In this document: piece by piece, positions 33,721 to 42,282 of the stretch
How the letters are laid out: each line of letters starts with the position of its first letter
Position numbering within the stretch: position 1 is the stretch's first letter
Assembly: GCF_902506345.1 (NCBI RefSeq)
Contig: NZ_LR733413.1
Coordinates: 2,001,683-2,065,682, forward strand
Reading direction: 5' to 3'
Source of the DNA: Flavobacterium sp. 9R
GTDB lineage: Bacteria > Bacteroidota > Bacteroidia > Flavobacteriales > Flavobacteriaceae
Length of the DNA: 64,000 nt
Notes under the pieces: generated by a model
Databases searched by the model: none
What the model saw: the letters and a program-made list of their open reading frames with translations, nothing else
Told to the model about the DNA's origin: nothing
Program-made: the position numbers and the translations under genes

Positions 33721-34446
33721 ATGAACGATAGTATTGTTATAATTCCAACCTATAACGAAATTGAGAATGTCGAAAAAATCATTCGAGCTACACTTTCTCA
33801 GCACAAATCTTTTCATATTCTAATTATAGATGATAATTCACCCGATCACACTGCTGACAAGGTGGCTTTGCTTCAAGAAGAATATCCAGGAAGATTATTT
33901 TTAGAAAAAAGAAAAGAAAAATCTGGTCTTGGAACGGCATATGTTCACGGATTCAAGTGGGCGTTACAACACAAGTATCAGTTCATTTTTGAAATGGATG
34001 CTGATTTCTCTCATAATCCAAATGATTTAGAAAAACTATACGATGCTTGTCATTTTGGCGGAGCAGATTTAGCCATTGGTTCTCGATATGTAACGGGAGT
34101 AAATGTGGTCAACTGGCCTTTGAGTCGTGTTTTGATGTCGTATTTTGCTTCTGTTTACGTTAGAATGATCACTGGAATGAAAATTCACGACGCTACAGCG
34201 GGTTTTGTTTGTTACAAAAGAGAAGTTTTAGAAAGCATTAATATTGATAGAATAAAATTTGTAGGCTATGCTTTTCAAATTGAAATGAAATACAGAACGT
34301 ACTGCAATAAATTTGAAATCACCGAAGTTCCAATTATTTTTACGGATCGAACCAAAGGGGTTTCGAAAATGAGTAACTCCATTATTATAGAAGCTGTTTT
34401 TGGAGTAATTTCACTCCGACTCCGACAATTAATCAAAAGACTTTAA
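33721..34446 (+). CDS. Polyprenol monophosphomannose synthase (GT2, Dpm1-like)
   Basis: 241 residues, soluble GT2 with the Dpm1 pattern: IVIIPTYNEIENVEKIIRA, IIDDNSPDHTADKV, EMDADFSHNPNDLEKL (DxD), GSRYVTG and an R-rich end. It transfers mannose from GDP-mannose to polyprenyl phosphate, giving a lipid donor for protein or envelope glycosylation. A TACTTTTG -7 element lies at 33694-33701. It starts a plus-strand set with the dihydroorotase and DUF4296 genes, an order I associate with Flavobacteria. Confidence 0.9.
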   Translation: MNDSIVIIPTYNEIENVEKIIRATLSQHKSFHILIIDDNSPDHTADKVALLQEEYPGRLFLEKRKEKSGLGTAYVHGFKWALQHKYQFIFEMDADFSHNPNDLEKLYDACHFGGADLAIGSRYVTGVNVVNWPLSRVLMSYFASVYVRMITGMKIHDATAGFVCYKREVLESINIDRIKFVGYAFQIEMKYRTYCNKFEITEVPIIFTDRTKGVSKMSNSIIIEAVFGVISLRLRQLIKRL

Positions 34447-34457
34447 AAACATAAAAG

Positions 34458-35798
34458 ATGAATAAGATTTTAATAAAGAATGCTAAGATTGTAAATGAGG
34501 GGACCATTTTTGAAGGCGATTTATTAATTGAAAATGATTTGATTGTAGAAATTGCTGAAACAATTAGTCCAAAGTCATCCGATTGTAAAATTATTGATGC
34601 CGAAGGAAACTATTTGATTCCTGGTGCTATCGATGATCAGGTGCACTTTAGAGAGCCAGGTCTAACCCATAAAGGTGACATAGAATCTGAATCTAGAGCG
34701 GCTGTAGCGGGAGGGATAACCTCATTTATTGAGCAACCCAACACCGTTCCAAATGCTGTAACACAAGAGTTATTAGAGCAAAAATACCAAATTGCAGCGG
34801 AGTCTTCTTTTGCCAACTATTCATTTATGATGGGGGGAACCAACGATAATTTGGAGGAAATCTTAAAGACAAATCCGCGAAATGTTGCTGGACTTAAGCT
34901 CTTTTTGGGTTCTTCAACTGGAGATATGTTGGTAGATAGTACCGCTTCATTAGAGAAAATCTTCTCAAGTACCAAATTGCTAATCGCTGTACATTGTGAA
35001 GATGAAAGTACAGTGAAATCGAATTTAGCCAAATATAAAGAACAATACGGTGATGATATTCCAGTGGAGTGCCATCCGTTAATTCGTTCTGAAGAGGCTT
35101 GTTATTTGTCGTCATCTCGAACTGTAGAATTGGCCAAGAAAACGGGAGCAAGATTACACGTTTTTCACATCTCTACTGCTAAGGAGTTAGATTTGTTTAC
35201 CAATAAAATTCCATTGTCCGAAAAAATGATTACTGCTGAAGTATGTATTCACCATTTATGGTTTTCGGACGAAGATTATAAAACCAAAGGAAACTTTATC
35301 AAATGGAATCCAGCAGTTAAAACAGCCAATGACCGCGAAGCTTTATGGAAAGCGGTAAATGATGGAAGAATTGATGTAATTGCTACAGATCACGCTCCTC
35401 ATACATTAGAGGAAAAAAGCCAAGTGTATACCAAAGCCCCTTCTGGCGGACCGTTGGTACAACACGCAGTAGTGGCGATGTTTGAAGCTTATCATCAAGG
35501 AAAAATCACTATCGAAAAAATTGTGGAGAAAATGTGCCACAATCCAGCATCGCTTTTCAAAATTGAGAAACGAGGCTTTATTAAAGTGGGTTATTATGCG
35601 GATTTGGCCATCGTGAATGCAGGCTTGCCTTGGAGCGTAAAAAAAGAAAATATTTTAGCCAAATGTGGTTGGTCGCCTTTTGAAGGTTATACTTTCAAAT
35701 CTAGAATTACCCACACTTTTGTAAACGGTCAATTGGTGTACCAAGGGTTTAAAGTAAGTCCAAAGAAGGCTGGTAAACGATTATTATTTGATAGATAA
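34458..35798 (+). CDS. pyrC: Dihydroorotase-family amidohydrolase (Bacteroidota variant)
   Basis: 446 residues, amidohydrolase TIM barrel of the class I dihydroorotase type. Motifs: IPGAIDDQVHFREPGLTHKG, the carbamylated-Lys region AGLKLFLGSS (K147), metal His in IAVHCED and LHVFHIS, and catalytic Asp in VIATDHAPHT. The first His of the usual HxH pair is Gln (Q61), leaving only H63. Class I enzymes normally need both for the binuclear zinc site. As I recall, Bacteroidota pyrC genes commonly have this form, so it may be a variant centre rather than decay. It is followed without a gap by the DUF4296 gene. Confidence 0.85.
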   Translation: MNKILIKNAKIVNEGTIFEGDLLIENDLIVEIAETISPKSSDCKIIDAEGNYLIPGAIDDQVHFREPGLTHKGDIESESRAAVAGGITSFIEQPNTVPNAVTQELLEQKYQIAAESSFANYSFMMGGTNDNLEEILKTNPRNVAGLKLFLGSSTGDMLVDSTASLEKIFSSTKLLIAVHCEDESTVKSNLAKYKEQYGDDIPVECHPLIRSEEACYLSSSRTVELAKKTGARLHVFHISTAKELDLFTNKIPLSEKMITAEVCIHHLWFSDEDYKTKGNFIKWNPAVKTANDREALWKAVNDGRIDVIATDHAPHTLEEKSQVYTKAPSGGPLVQHAVVAMFEAYHQGKITIEKIVEKMCHNPASLFKIEKRGFIKVGYYADLAIVNAGLPWSVKKENILAKCGWSPFEGYTFKSRITHTFVNGQLVYQGFKVSPKKAGKRLLFDR

Positions 35799-35799
35799 A

Positions 35800-36216
35800 A
35801 TGAAAAAAGGAATCCTATTTTTTGCACTCTTAGTTTCATTCGTTGGATGTCGAAAAGAAGAAACAGTCAAAACTCCCAAAAAGTTGATTGACAAAGCGGT
35901 TATGGTCAATGTTTTTTATGATTTGGCCTTGCTAGAAGCTTCAAAATATCAAATGATGTCTAAAACGGAGTACCAAAAAATTTCGCCTAAAGATTTCATT
36001 TTTAAAAAATACAAAATCGATAGTGCTCAGTTTTCGCAGAGTAATATTTATTATGCCTCTTCTATTGAGGAGTATAAAGCTATGTTTGAGCAGGTGCAGA
36101 AACGACTGCAAGCCAATAGTGATAAAATGGATACCATCATCAAACAGAAACAGAAAAAGTTAAAGAAAGTAACTCCAGTATCTCCAGAAAGTAGAGCAGA
36201 AAAATTAGCACAATAA
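35800..36216 (+). CDS. DUF4296 lipoprotein
   Basis: 138 residues from the ATG at 35800, one base after the dihydroorotase stop. The signal peptide ends in SFVGC (lipobox), then RKEE. The body contains the family's helical segment MVNVFYDLALLEASKYQ and a Lys-rich C-terminus. Function unknown. It is a small periplasmic or outer-membrane-anchored lipoprotein, co-transcribed with the dihydroorotase gene. Confidence 0.82.
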   Translation: MKKGILFFALLVSFVGCRKEETVKTPKKLIDKAVMVNVFYDLALLEASKYQMMSKTEYQKISPKDFIFKKYKIDSAQFSQSNIYYASSIEEYKAMFEQVQKRLQANSDKMDTIIKQKQKKLKKVTPVSPESRAEKLAQ

Positions 36217-36217
36217 C

Positions 36218-37210
36218 TTAAAACGTAGGTGCAATCTCTTGAATGTAAACTTTTATGTTCTTAAAAGTAGGTTCTAATTGGGAAACGATTTTCTGGTTGC
36301 TGTAAGGTATTGCAGAATGCGAAGCTTTGGCAGTTACACGACTAAAAGTACGTTTTTTAAGGTTTAAAAATGCTAAAAAGGCATCTGTTTTCCAAGCAAT
36401 AGTAGTAAGTAAAGGACTGGCATAATGTGTCGGTCTTTTTACTTTTAAGGCATCAGCGATACTAAAGAAAACGTCTTTGAAGACTAAGTTTTCGGCAATT
36501 AATGTGAATCTTTCGTTGCAACAATCGCTTTTCATTAAGCGGTACATACTGTTTATGACATCTGGAATGGCGATAAAAGCAGTGGTTCCTAAAGTGTGGT
36601 AAGACAACCCTTTTTTTATAGTAGTAAACAAAGTCCCACTTCCTTGCGATGGAAAACCTGGACCTAAAATCACACCTGGATTTACAATAATGACCTTCAG
36701 TCCTTCTTGCTGACCGCGCCAAACTTCCATTTCGGCGCCGTATTTTGAAATAGCATAATCGCTATGCGGTTTTTCTGGATTCCATTCGGTAGTTTCGGTG
36801 ATTTCTGATTCGTGAGGAGCTAAGTCGCCCAATGCGGCAATCGAACTTACAAAACATAGCTTTTCGATTTTTTTTGCCAAACAAAAATTGACAATATTGG
36901 CGGTTCCTTCGATATTCGTTTTTCGGATGGCGTTTTCGTCTTTGGGGTCAAAGGAAATCAAAGCAGCACAATGATACACTTGTTTTATGTTTTGGAATGC
37001 CATCTCAAGAGAAGGAATGTCCAAAATATCTCCTGGTACCCATTCAATTGCACCAAACAAATGCTCTTTTTGGTAATGGCTAAATAGCGCTTTGGTTTTA
37101 ACACAATTTGCTTCTGTTCGATAGATTGCTCGAACTTGTTCTCCATTTTCTATCAAATGAAGTAATAAATGTGCGCCAACTAAGCCAGTTCCTCCTGTTA
37201 CTAATATCAT
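36218..37210 (-). CDS. NAD-dependent epimerase/dehydratase (extended SDR)
   Basis: About 330 residues. The N-terminal motif MILVTGGTGLVGAHLL starts at the chosen ATG. Later motifs are VYHCAALISFDPKDE, CFVSSIAALG, SDYAISKYGAEMEVWRG (YxxxK) and VNPGVILGP. It resembles dihydroflavonol-reductase-like SDRs. Substrate unknown. The upstream ATG at 37237 is less likely, because a -7 element (TATATTTG, 37223-37216) ends just 5 bases before 37210, so the mRNA would begin at or near this ATG. It is divergent from tyrS and convergent with the DUF4296 gene. Confidence 0.85.
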   Translation of the reverse strand: MILVTGGTGLVGAHLLLHLIENGEQVRAIYRTEANCVKTKALFSHYQKEHLFGAIEWVPGDILDIPSLEMAFQNIKQVYHCAALISFDPKDENAIRKTNIEGTANIVNFCLAKKIEKLCFVSSIAALGDLAPHESEITETTEWNPEKPHSDYAISKYGAEMEVWRGQQEGLKVIIVNPGVILGPGFPSQGSGTLFTTIKKGLSYHTLGTTAFIAIPDVINSMYRLMKSDCCNERFTLIAENLVFKDVFFSIADALKVKRPTHYASPLLTTIAWKTDAFLAFLNLKKRTFSRVTAKASHSAIPYSNQKIVSQLEPTFKNIKVYIQEIAPTF

Positions 37211-37215
37211 ATGGG

Positions 37216-37244
37216 CAAATATACTATTTTGACTCATAACTCAA
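37216..37244 (-). promoter_or_regulatory. Promoter of the SDR gene (possible leaderless transcript)
   Basis: Minus strand: TTG (37244-37242), 18 bp, TATATTTG (37223-37216). The expected start of transcription falls at or next to the ATG at 37210. It sits back to back with the tyrS promoter; the two -33 elements lie one base apart. Confidence 0.55.
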
Positions 37245-37245
37245 A

Positions 37246-37275
37246 TTGTCATTGCCATCGAAATTGTTATCTTTG
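37246..37275 (+). promoter_or_regulatory. Promoter of tyrS
   Basis: TTG (37246-37248), 19 bp, TATCTTTG (37268-37275): an exact match to TTG-N19-TAnnTTTG, 17 bp ahead of the tyrS ATG. Confidence 0.72.
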
Positions 37276-37292
37276 TCAAAATTGAAAAAAAA

Positions 37293-38585
37293 ATGAAGAA
37301 TTTTATTGAAGAAGTGACTTGGAGAGGAATGCTCCACGATGTTATGCCAGGCACCGAAGAACATTTGTTGGAGCAAATGCGTGTGGCATATGTGGGTATT
37401 GACCCAACTGCCGATTCATTGCATATTGGTCATTTGGTAGGCGTGATGCTATTGAAACATTTTCAGTTAGCTGGACATAAACCATTGGCTTTGGTTGGTG
37501 GTGCCACTGGAATGATTGGAGACCCATCTGGAAAATCAAATGAAAGAAATTTATTAGATGAACCCACTTTACGTCATAATCAAGAAGCGATAAAAGGCCA
37601 ATTGGCTCGTTTCTTAGATTTTACTTCGAATGCTGACAATGCTGCCGAATTGGTGAACAACTATGACTGGATGAAAGAATTTTCGTTTCTGGATTTCATT
37701 CGCGATATCGGAAAGCACATTACAGTGAATTATATGATGGCGAAAGATTCGGTAAAGAAACGTTTGTCCTCAGAAGCAGCCGAGGGAATGTCTTTCACGG
37801 AGTTTACCTATCAGTTGGTGCAAGGCTATGATTTCTTGCATTTATACAAAGCCAAAGGTTGTACCCTACAAATGGGAGGAAGTGACCAATGGGGAAATAT
37901 TACCACAGGAACTGAGTTGGTTCGAAGAAAAGAAGGAGGAAAAGCCTATGCTCTAACTTGTCCTTTGATTACTAAAGCTGATGGAACTAAGTTTGGAAAA
38001 TCCGAAGGAGGAAATATTTGGTTGGATGCCGCTAGAACGTCACCTTATAAATTCTACCAATATTGGTTGAATACTTCTGATGTTGACGCTGAGAAATATA
38101 TCAAAATTTTTACGTTCTTGACCAAAGAAGCCATCGAGGAGTTAACGTTGCAACATAGAGAAGCACCTCATTTACGTTTGTTACAAAAGAAATTAGCCGA
38201 GGAAATCACGATTATGGTACATTCTAAGGAAGATTTAGAAAATGCAATTAAAGCTTCTGGAATTTTGTTTGGAAATGCTACTGCCGATGATTTGAAACAA
38301 TTAGATGAAGCCACATTTTTAGAAGTTTTTGACGGTGTTCCTCAGGCTGAAATTGCCAAAAATGAAGTGGAAGTTGGCTTGGATATCATTATAGTTTTAA
38401 ATGAAAAAACAGGTTTCTTTAAATCAAACGGTGAAGCGAGAAGAGCTTTGACGGCCAATTCTATTTCGGTTAATAGAGAAAAAGTAAAAGAAGATTTTGT
38501 ATTGACGGCCAATGATTTAATCAACGATAGATTTGTCTTGTTGCAAAGTGGTAAGAAAAATTATTTTGTGATTAGAGTGGTGTAA
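37293..38585 (+). CDS. tyrS: Tyrosyl-tRNA synthetase
   Basis: 430 residues, class I aminoacyl-tRNA synthetase. HIGH motif in [13 protein letters not shown], tyrosine pocket residues in the [13 protein letters not shown] segment, KMSKS-type loop KFGKSEGGN, and a C-terminal S4-like RNA-binding domain ([20 protein letters not shown]). Length is normal for the bacterial enzyme. It has its own promoter and a strong terminator. Confidence 0.97.
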   Translation: MKNFIEEVTWRGMLHDVMPGTEEHLLEQMRVAYVGIDPTADSLHIGHLVGVMLLKHFQLAGHKPLALVGGATGMIGDPSGKSNERNLLDEPTLRHNQEAIKGQLARFLDFTSNADNAAELVNNYDWMKEFSFLDFIRDIGKHITVNYMMAKDSVKKRLSSEAAEGMSFTEFTYQLVQGYDFLHLYKAKGCTLQMGGSDQWGNITTGTELVRRKEGGKAYALTCPLITKADGTKFGKSEGGNIWLDAARTSPYKFYQYWLNTSDVDAEKYIKIFTFLTKEAIEELTLQHREAPHLRLLQKKLAEEITIMVHSKEDLENAIKASGILFGNATADDLKQLDEATFLEVFDGVPQAEIAKNEVEVGLDIIIVLNEKTGFFKSNGEARRALTANSISVNREKVKEDFVLTANDLINDRFVLLQSGKKNYFVIRVV

Positions 38586-38603
38586 CACCCGAAATTTATA
38601 CAC

Positions 38604-38639
38604 TAAAAAGTCTGCAATTTTTATTGCGGACTTTTTTTA
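38604..38639. terminator. Terminator of tyrS (bidirectional)
   Basis: AAAAAGTCTGCAA / TTGCGGACTTTTT stem with a T-rich loop and T7 tail. It also lies at the 3' end of the convergent minus-strand gene. Confidence 0.8.
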
Positions 38640-39356
38640 TTTTGACAAATCGATGAGAGTTTTGTTAGATGTAAAATAGCCTTTAATAAAAGAAGTATCG
38701 CTTTTTATGATTTTGAAGTCTTCGGAACTTAATTTAAAACTCAATTCTTCTTTAAGTGCAACTAAGGAAAGTTCAATAAAAAAGGGACTTGTTTCTCCTA
38801 AATAATATTCGTTATCATCGGTTTTAAAGTATCTTTTTTTGTTCCAATAAAGAATTTGATGGTACGTTTTGTGTGATTTTGAAGGCAGCCTAATTATGCT
38901 ACTCATTAATTTTTTGCTAGATTCTTTTTGAAAAAAATCAGAATCACTGATGATTTTTTTTCGATAGGAACGGAGTGAGTCTATAGTGATGTTTAACTCA
39001 TCTGCTTTCATTTTGTCTAAAGTTTTCATTTTCTCCTCAATATCTAATATGTTTGAGAGTTTGGAATAGTTATTTTTTGAATTTGAGAGAATTCCGTCGG
39101 CAGGAATTAATGTGTCATTTTCAAATATTTTAAATAACATTGCTGTTTGCAAGGATCCACGGTGAGCAGAATTGAAATGATTTGGAGTGAAGAAAAAGGC
39201 AATTTCTTTATCACTAGTGTTTTCTAGAGTATATTCAATGTTGAATTTTCTATGGTTTTTATCACTGTTATCAGTAGTAATTGTGTTGATTTTTATTTGT
39301 AATTGAGCAGCAACCAATAGTGGAAAGCAAAAAAAGAACATCAATATTTTTCTCAT
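38637..39356 (-). CDS. Secreted protein of unknown function
   Basis: 239 residues. Signal peptide MRKILMFFFCFPLLVAAQ, probably cleaved after Ala-Ala. The mature part starts with beta-strand-rich sequence (LQIKINTITTDNSDKNHRKF, YTLENTSDKEIAFFF), suggesting an Ig-like fold, and is Lys/Ser-rich later. I do not recognise a family. It is translated 10 bp after the LuxE-like gene, so the pair may be co-transcribed. Probably periplasmic. Confidence 0.6.
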   Translation of the reverse strand: MRKILMFFFCFPLLVAAQLQIKINTITTDNSDKNHRKFNIEYTLENTSDKEIAFFFTPNHFNSAHRGSLQTAMLFKIFENDTLIPADGILSNSKNNYSKLSNILDIEEKMKTLDKMKADELNITIDSLRSYRKKIISDSDFFQKESSKKLMSSIIRLPSKSHKTYHQILYWNKKRYFKTDDNEYYLGETSPFFIELSLVALKEELSFKLSSEDFKIIKSDTSFIKGYFTSNKTLIDLSK

Positions 39357-39366
39357 TGAAAAAGAA

Positions 39367-40347
39367 TTAAACTACCATCAAATTGCACCCACGAATATCC
39401 GAATTGTCAAAACGGCCTAATACTTCAAAAGTGCCATTAGCGTATTTTTTTCCCAAATCTTGAGTAGCAATAAAGGAGCAGGAATTGCGATTGGCCAAAT
39501 CAATTACGTTGATTCCTCCAGTCTTTCCGTTGGTTATATAGCTTAAAGCATCTTCGGTATCTCGAATAAGTATTTGCATCCAAGAAGGGCATTCAAATAT
39601 GCCTTCTCCAAGCGAATATGCCTGTGAGAGTAATTCGGTCATCCCGTATTCTGAATGAATGCTAGAAACCCCAAAACCAGCACATAATTGTTGGTGTAAT
39701 TCTTCGCGTATCATTTCTTTGCGCTTGCCTTTCATACCGCCCGTTTCCATAATGATGGTGTTTTGGAGTTGGAATTTTCTTTTTTCAATCAAGTCCAATA
39801 AGGCATAGGTAACACCAATCAAAATCACATTTTGTCCCAGACTATCCAGTTCGATTAACTTTTCTATTAATTCGTCGTGATTGTTGAGGTAAAAGCCACT
39901 TTCGGGTTGATTGGATAACTGAATCAAATCTTCGACCATATAAATCAAAGAGGATCCTTCGCGTTCTAAATAAGAAGGTAAAAGAGCTAAAACGACATAA
40001 TTTTCAATATTGCCATAAAATTGAGAAAACCCTCGGCGATAACTTTCTTCGTAAAGAGTGACATCAGTAACTAGGTGTTGACTTGTGGTCATACCTGTAG
40101 TTCCGCTGCTCGTAAAAATAGCTTGAGGAGCTTCGTTATTGCTCACAACCCTATGACTTTTGAAAAACTGAATGGGTAAAAACGGAATTTGTTGCAATGT
40201 TTTTACTTTTTGTACATCGGTATGTAATAAATCACAAAATTCTTGATAAACCAAGTTGTTTTCGTATTGATAACGAAAGGTTTTTAAAGCTATTTTTTCA
40301 AATTGCTTTTGGTTGGAAATCGAAAAAAGATCAGAATTTGAGACCAA
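39367..40347 (-). CDS. LuxE/PaaK-like acyl-protein synthetase (acyltransferase)
   Basis: 326 residues, ANL-related. Ser/Thr/Gly-rich nucleotide loop IFTSSGTTGMTTSQH, followed by METGGMKGKRKEMIREELHQ, HSEYGMTELLSQAY and a C-terminal DLANRNSCSFIATQDLG. The layout matches the LuxE-family 'acyl transferases' that are widespread in Flavobacteria and are expected to activate a fatty acid or other carboxylate with ATP. No lux genes are present. Substrate unknown. Confidence 0.82.
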   Translation of the reverse strand: MVSNSDLFSISNQKQFEKIALKTFRYQYENNLVYQEFCDLLHTDVQKVKTLQQIPFLPIQFFKSHRVVSNNEAPQAIFTSSGTTGMTTSQHLVTDVTLYEESYRRGFSQFYGNIENYVVLALLPSYLEREGSSLIYMVEDLIQLSNQPESGFYLNNHDELIEKLIELDSLGQNVILIGVTYALLDLIEKRKFQLQNTIIMETGGMKGKRKEMIREELHQQLCAGFGVSSIHSEYGMTELLSQAYSLGEGIFECPSWMQILIRDTEDALSYITNGKTGGINVIDLANRNSCSFIATQDLGKKYANGTFEVLGRFDNSDIRGCNLMVV

Positions 40348-40416
40348 TGCAGTATTTTTTTGGCAAAGGTATACTTTTTTGCTCTTTTATGAGTTTATAA
40401 TCAAAGTGGAGTAGAC

Positions 40417-40451
40417 AAAAAAAAGCTCCAATTTTGTTGGAGCTTTTTTTG
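40417..40451 (-). terminator. Terminator of the T9SS-tailed small protein gene
   Basis: AAAAGCTCCAA / TTGGAGCTTTT perfect stem with a short ATTTTG loop, and U-rich on the minus strand. It lies 16 bp beyond the stop at 40467. Confidence 0.82.
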
Positions 40452-40466
40452 GGTGGTTAATTATAG

Positions 40467-40805
40467 TTATCTGATGATTAGTTTGCGTGTTGCTGTGGCT
40501 TGATTTTCATTGATTTTTATGATGTACACTCCAGGAGAAAGCGAGGAAACATTAAGTTCTCTTGAACTCAATTGCGTTTGAAGTACTTTTTTTCCTAAAA
40601 CATCAAAAATGGTGATTTCTTTTTCTAAATCCTCTTTGGTAGAAATGTATACTTTACCATTACTCACAGGATTTGGATACAAGCTCAACCCTTCGATAGA
40701 AGTGTTTTCTTGTGTCTTTGGTTGTTGCTTTACCTCTTGAGCTGAAACACTCACAGAAAAAAACAAGACCAATAAGAGTATAATATAAGAGTAGTTTTTT
40801 ACCAT
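40467..40805 (-). CDS. Minimal T9SS type A sorting-domain protein
   Basis: 112 residues: signal peptide (hydrophobic stretch ending SVSVSAQ), a short linker of about 15 residues, then a complete type A sorting domain of type IX secretion (LSLYPNPVSNGKVYIST, ITIFDVLGKKVLQT, LSPGVYIIKI ... TRKLIIR). There is no cargo domain between signal and sorting tail. T9SS tails are normally cleaved when the cargo reaches the surface, so either this small protein is itself the product or the gene is a stripped relic. It is transcribed towards its own terminator, downstream of the beta-helix lipoprotein and TonB receptor genes. Confidence 0.85.
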   Translation of the reverse strand: MVKNYSYIILLLVLFFSVSVSAQEVKQQPKTQENTSIEGLSLYPNPVSNGKVYISTKEDLEKEITIFDVLGKKVLQTQLSSRELNVSSLSPGVYIIKINENQATATRKLIIR

Positions 40806-40849
40806 TAGCTTAGATTTAATAGTAAAGATATAAAATTCATTTTAAATAA

Positions 40850-40885
40850 ATAAAAAAATGCCTTTCAATTTTGAAAGGCATTTTA
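40850..40885 (-). terminator. Terminator of the beta-helix lipoprotein gene
   Basis: ATGCCTTTCAA / TTGAAAGGCAT stem, loop TTT-like, with a U-run on the minus strand (A7 on the plus strand at 40851-40857). 26 bp beyond the stop. Confidence 0.8.
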
Positions 40886-40911
40886 TAATGTACAAAAAAA
40901 GAAACCTGAAA

Positions 40912-42090
40912 TTATTTGATCAAGCTAACTCCGTCAACAATTGCCCACGCGCCAGCTGTTAATGTGGCTCCTGTAGCTGTAGTACTTGTAGTATAGTTTC
41001 CTTTGAAGTCAACTGTAAAAGTTGTTCCTACACCAGCAAACTGTGAAGTACCATCATTGATTTTTACATTTAACATTTTGATTTTACCACCATTTACTTG
41101 GTTATCATTTGTTGATTTATCTTGAATTCTAACAGCTGTAGCAGGAAGGGCTGTAGTACCAGTAGTATATCCTGAGATTACCACGTTTGAATATTCACCA
41201 TTTCCTTCTTTTTTGAATTGGATAGCGTCATATTCAGCAGCAGAAGAACCTCCTTCAGTTACAGTACCAGCTGCTCTTGTTAATGTAATATTGCTAATTT
41301 TAGGACCGAAAGCATTGTTTACAGATTTTGCTTCAATTTCCATTCCGTAGTTTCCAGTTGCAACTTGGTAAGCTAACCAGTTAGTATTAGCATCACCTCT
41401 CCAACCATCTTGCCAGTCGAAAGAATCATCAAAGTTACCGTAAGAGATTAAGTTTTTAGCACTAACGGTTCCACCATAAAATTCAAAACCATCATCAGCT
41501 CCTTTGTAAGCTACTAAGTTTTCTAATACCGTTCCTGATCCTACAGAATAGAATGAGAATCCGTTCATTTCACTAGTGTTGTCAGTCAATTTTTTTCCAG
41601 CGTATTCAACTCTTACATATTTTAAAGTACCACCATTGTGTGCAGCATTTGTTCCACCGTAAGGTAAGTTGTTACCGTCTTCTGATGTAGCAGTTGTTAC
41701 TCCATTTGCACCAACGATTGGAGCATCTCCAAACATAATAATTCCTCCCCAAGATCCTGGAGTTTTAGAAGCTTCAGTAAATACAATTGGCAAGGCAGCA
41801 GTTCCGTTAAGGAATAATTTACCTCCGTTTTCTACTAAAAGAGCATCAGCTGTTCCGTCAGCAATTGTAGCAGTGATTGTTGAACCCGCTTCGATAGTTA
41901 AAGATCCTCCGCTTTTGATTTTTACAGTCCCTTGTATAGTGTAGTTTCCTAATGGATATGTTTTTGCAGTAGTAATGTCTCCTGTAATAGTTCCAGTAGG
42001 TATTGGTTGTGTAGTGATTTCTTCATTGTCAGATGAACAACTACCTAAAAATAAAGCTACGATTGATAAGCTTAAAACTAATTTTTTCAT
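40912..42090 (-). CDS. Right-handed beta-helix-like surface lipoprotein
   Basis: 392 residues. Lipobox FLGSC (Cys ~18) followed by Ser-Ser-Asp-Asn-Glu-Glu, an acidic stretch fitting a lipoprotein export signal to the Bacteroidota surface. The rest is Gly/Thr-rich strand sequence typical of parallel beta-helices: GTVKIKSGGSLTIEAGSTI, LFLNGTAALPIVFTEA, WGGIIMFGDAPI, GGTLKYVRVEYAGKK, DGFEFYGGTVSAKNLISYGN. Databases sometimes give such proteins misleading transporter names. The upstream neighbour is a TonB receptor and the region is rich in phosphate genes. It may bind a polymer or organophosphate at the cell surface (inference). Confidence 0.72.
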   Translation of the reverse strand: MKKLVLSLSIVALFLGSCSSDNEEITTQPIPTGTITGDITTAKTYPLGNYTIQGTVKIKSGGSLTIEAGSTITATIADGTADALLVENGGKLFLNGTAALPIVFTEASKTPGSWGGIIMFGDAPIVGANGVTTATSEDGNNLPYGGTNAAHNGGTLKYVRVEYAGKKLTDNTSEMNGFSFYSVGSGTVLENLVAYKGADDGFEFYGGTVSAKNLISYGNFDDSFDWQDGWRGDANTNWLAYQVATGNYGMEIEAKSVNNAFGPKISNITLTRAAGTVTEGGSSAAEYDAIQFKKEGNGEYSNVVISGYTTGTTALPATAVRIQDKSTNDNQVNGGKIKMLNVKINDGTSQFAGVGTTFTVDFKGNYTTSTTATGATLTAGAWAIVDGVSLIK

Positions 42091-42125
42091 TTTTTTTACT
42101 ATTTGTTTGTTGTGATTATTTGATA

Positions 42126-42159
42126 CAAATGTAACTACGACTTCTAAGAAGAAAGTTAA
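42126..42159 (-). promoter_or_regulatory. Promoter of the beta-helix lipoprotein gene, with weak PHO-box-like half-site
   Basis: Minus strand: TACATTTG (42133-42126) is a perfect -7 element. TTAAC (42159-42155) and a degenerate CTTAG 11 bp further on occupy the same positions relative to it as the TTAAC/TTAAT pair of the porin and pstS promoters. No TTG at -33, as expected for an activator-dependent promoter. Confidence 0.4.
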
Positions 42160-42245
42160 CCTAACATTATAATACCATTGCTAAAATTTGAACTTTAGGT
42201 AAATTTTATGTAAAGTCTTTTTTTTCTTTTTCGGTTTTCGTTTTT

Positions 42246-42278
42246 CAAAAAAAAAGCTACCCGATTTAGGTAGCTTTA
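42246..42278 (-). terminator. Terminator of the TonB receptor gene
   Basis: AAAGCTACC / GGTAGCTTT stem with loop CGATTTA, and a long U-run on the minus strand. It begins 5 bp beyond the receptor stop codon. Confidence 0.85.
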
Positions 42279-42282
42279 GTTT

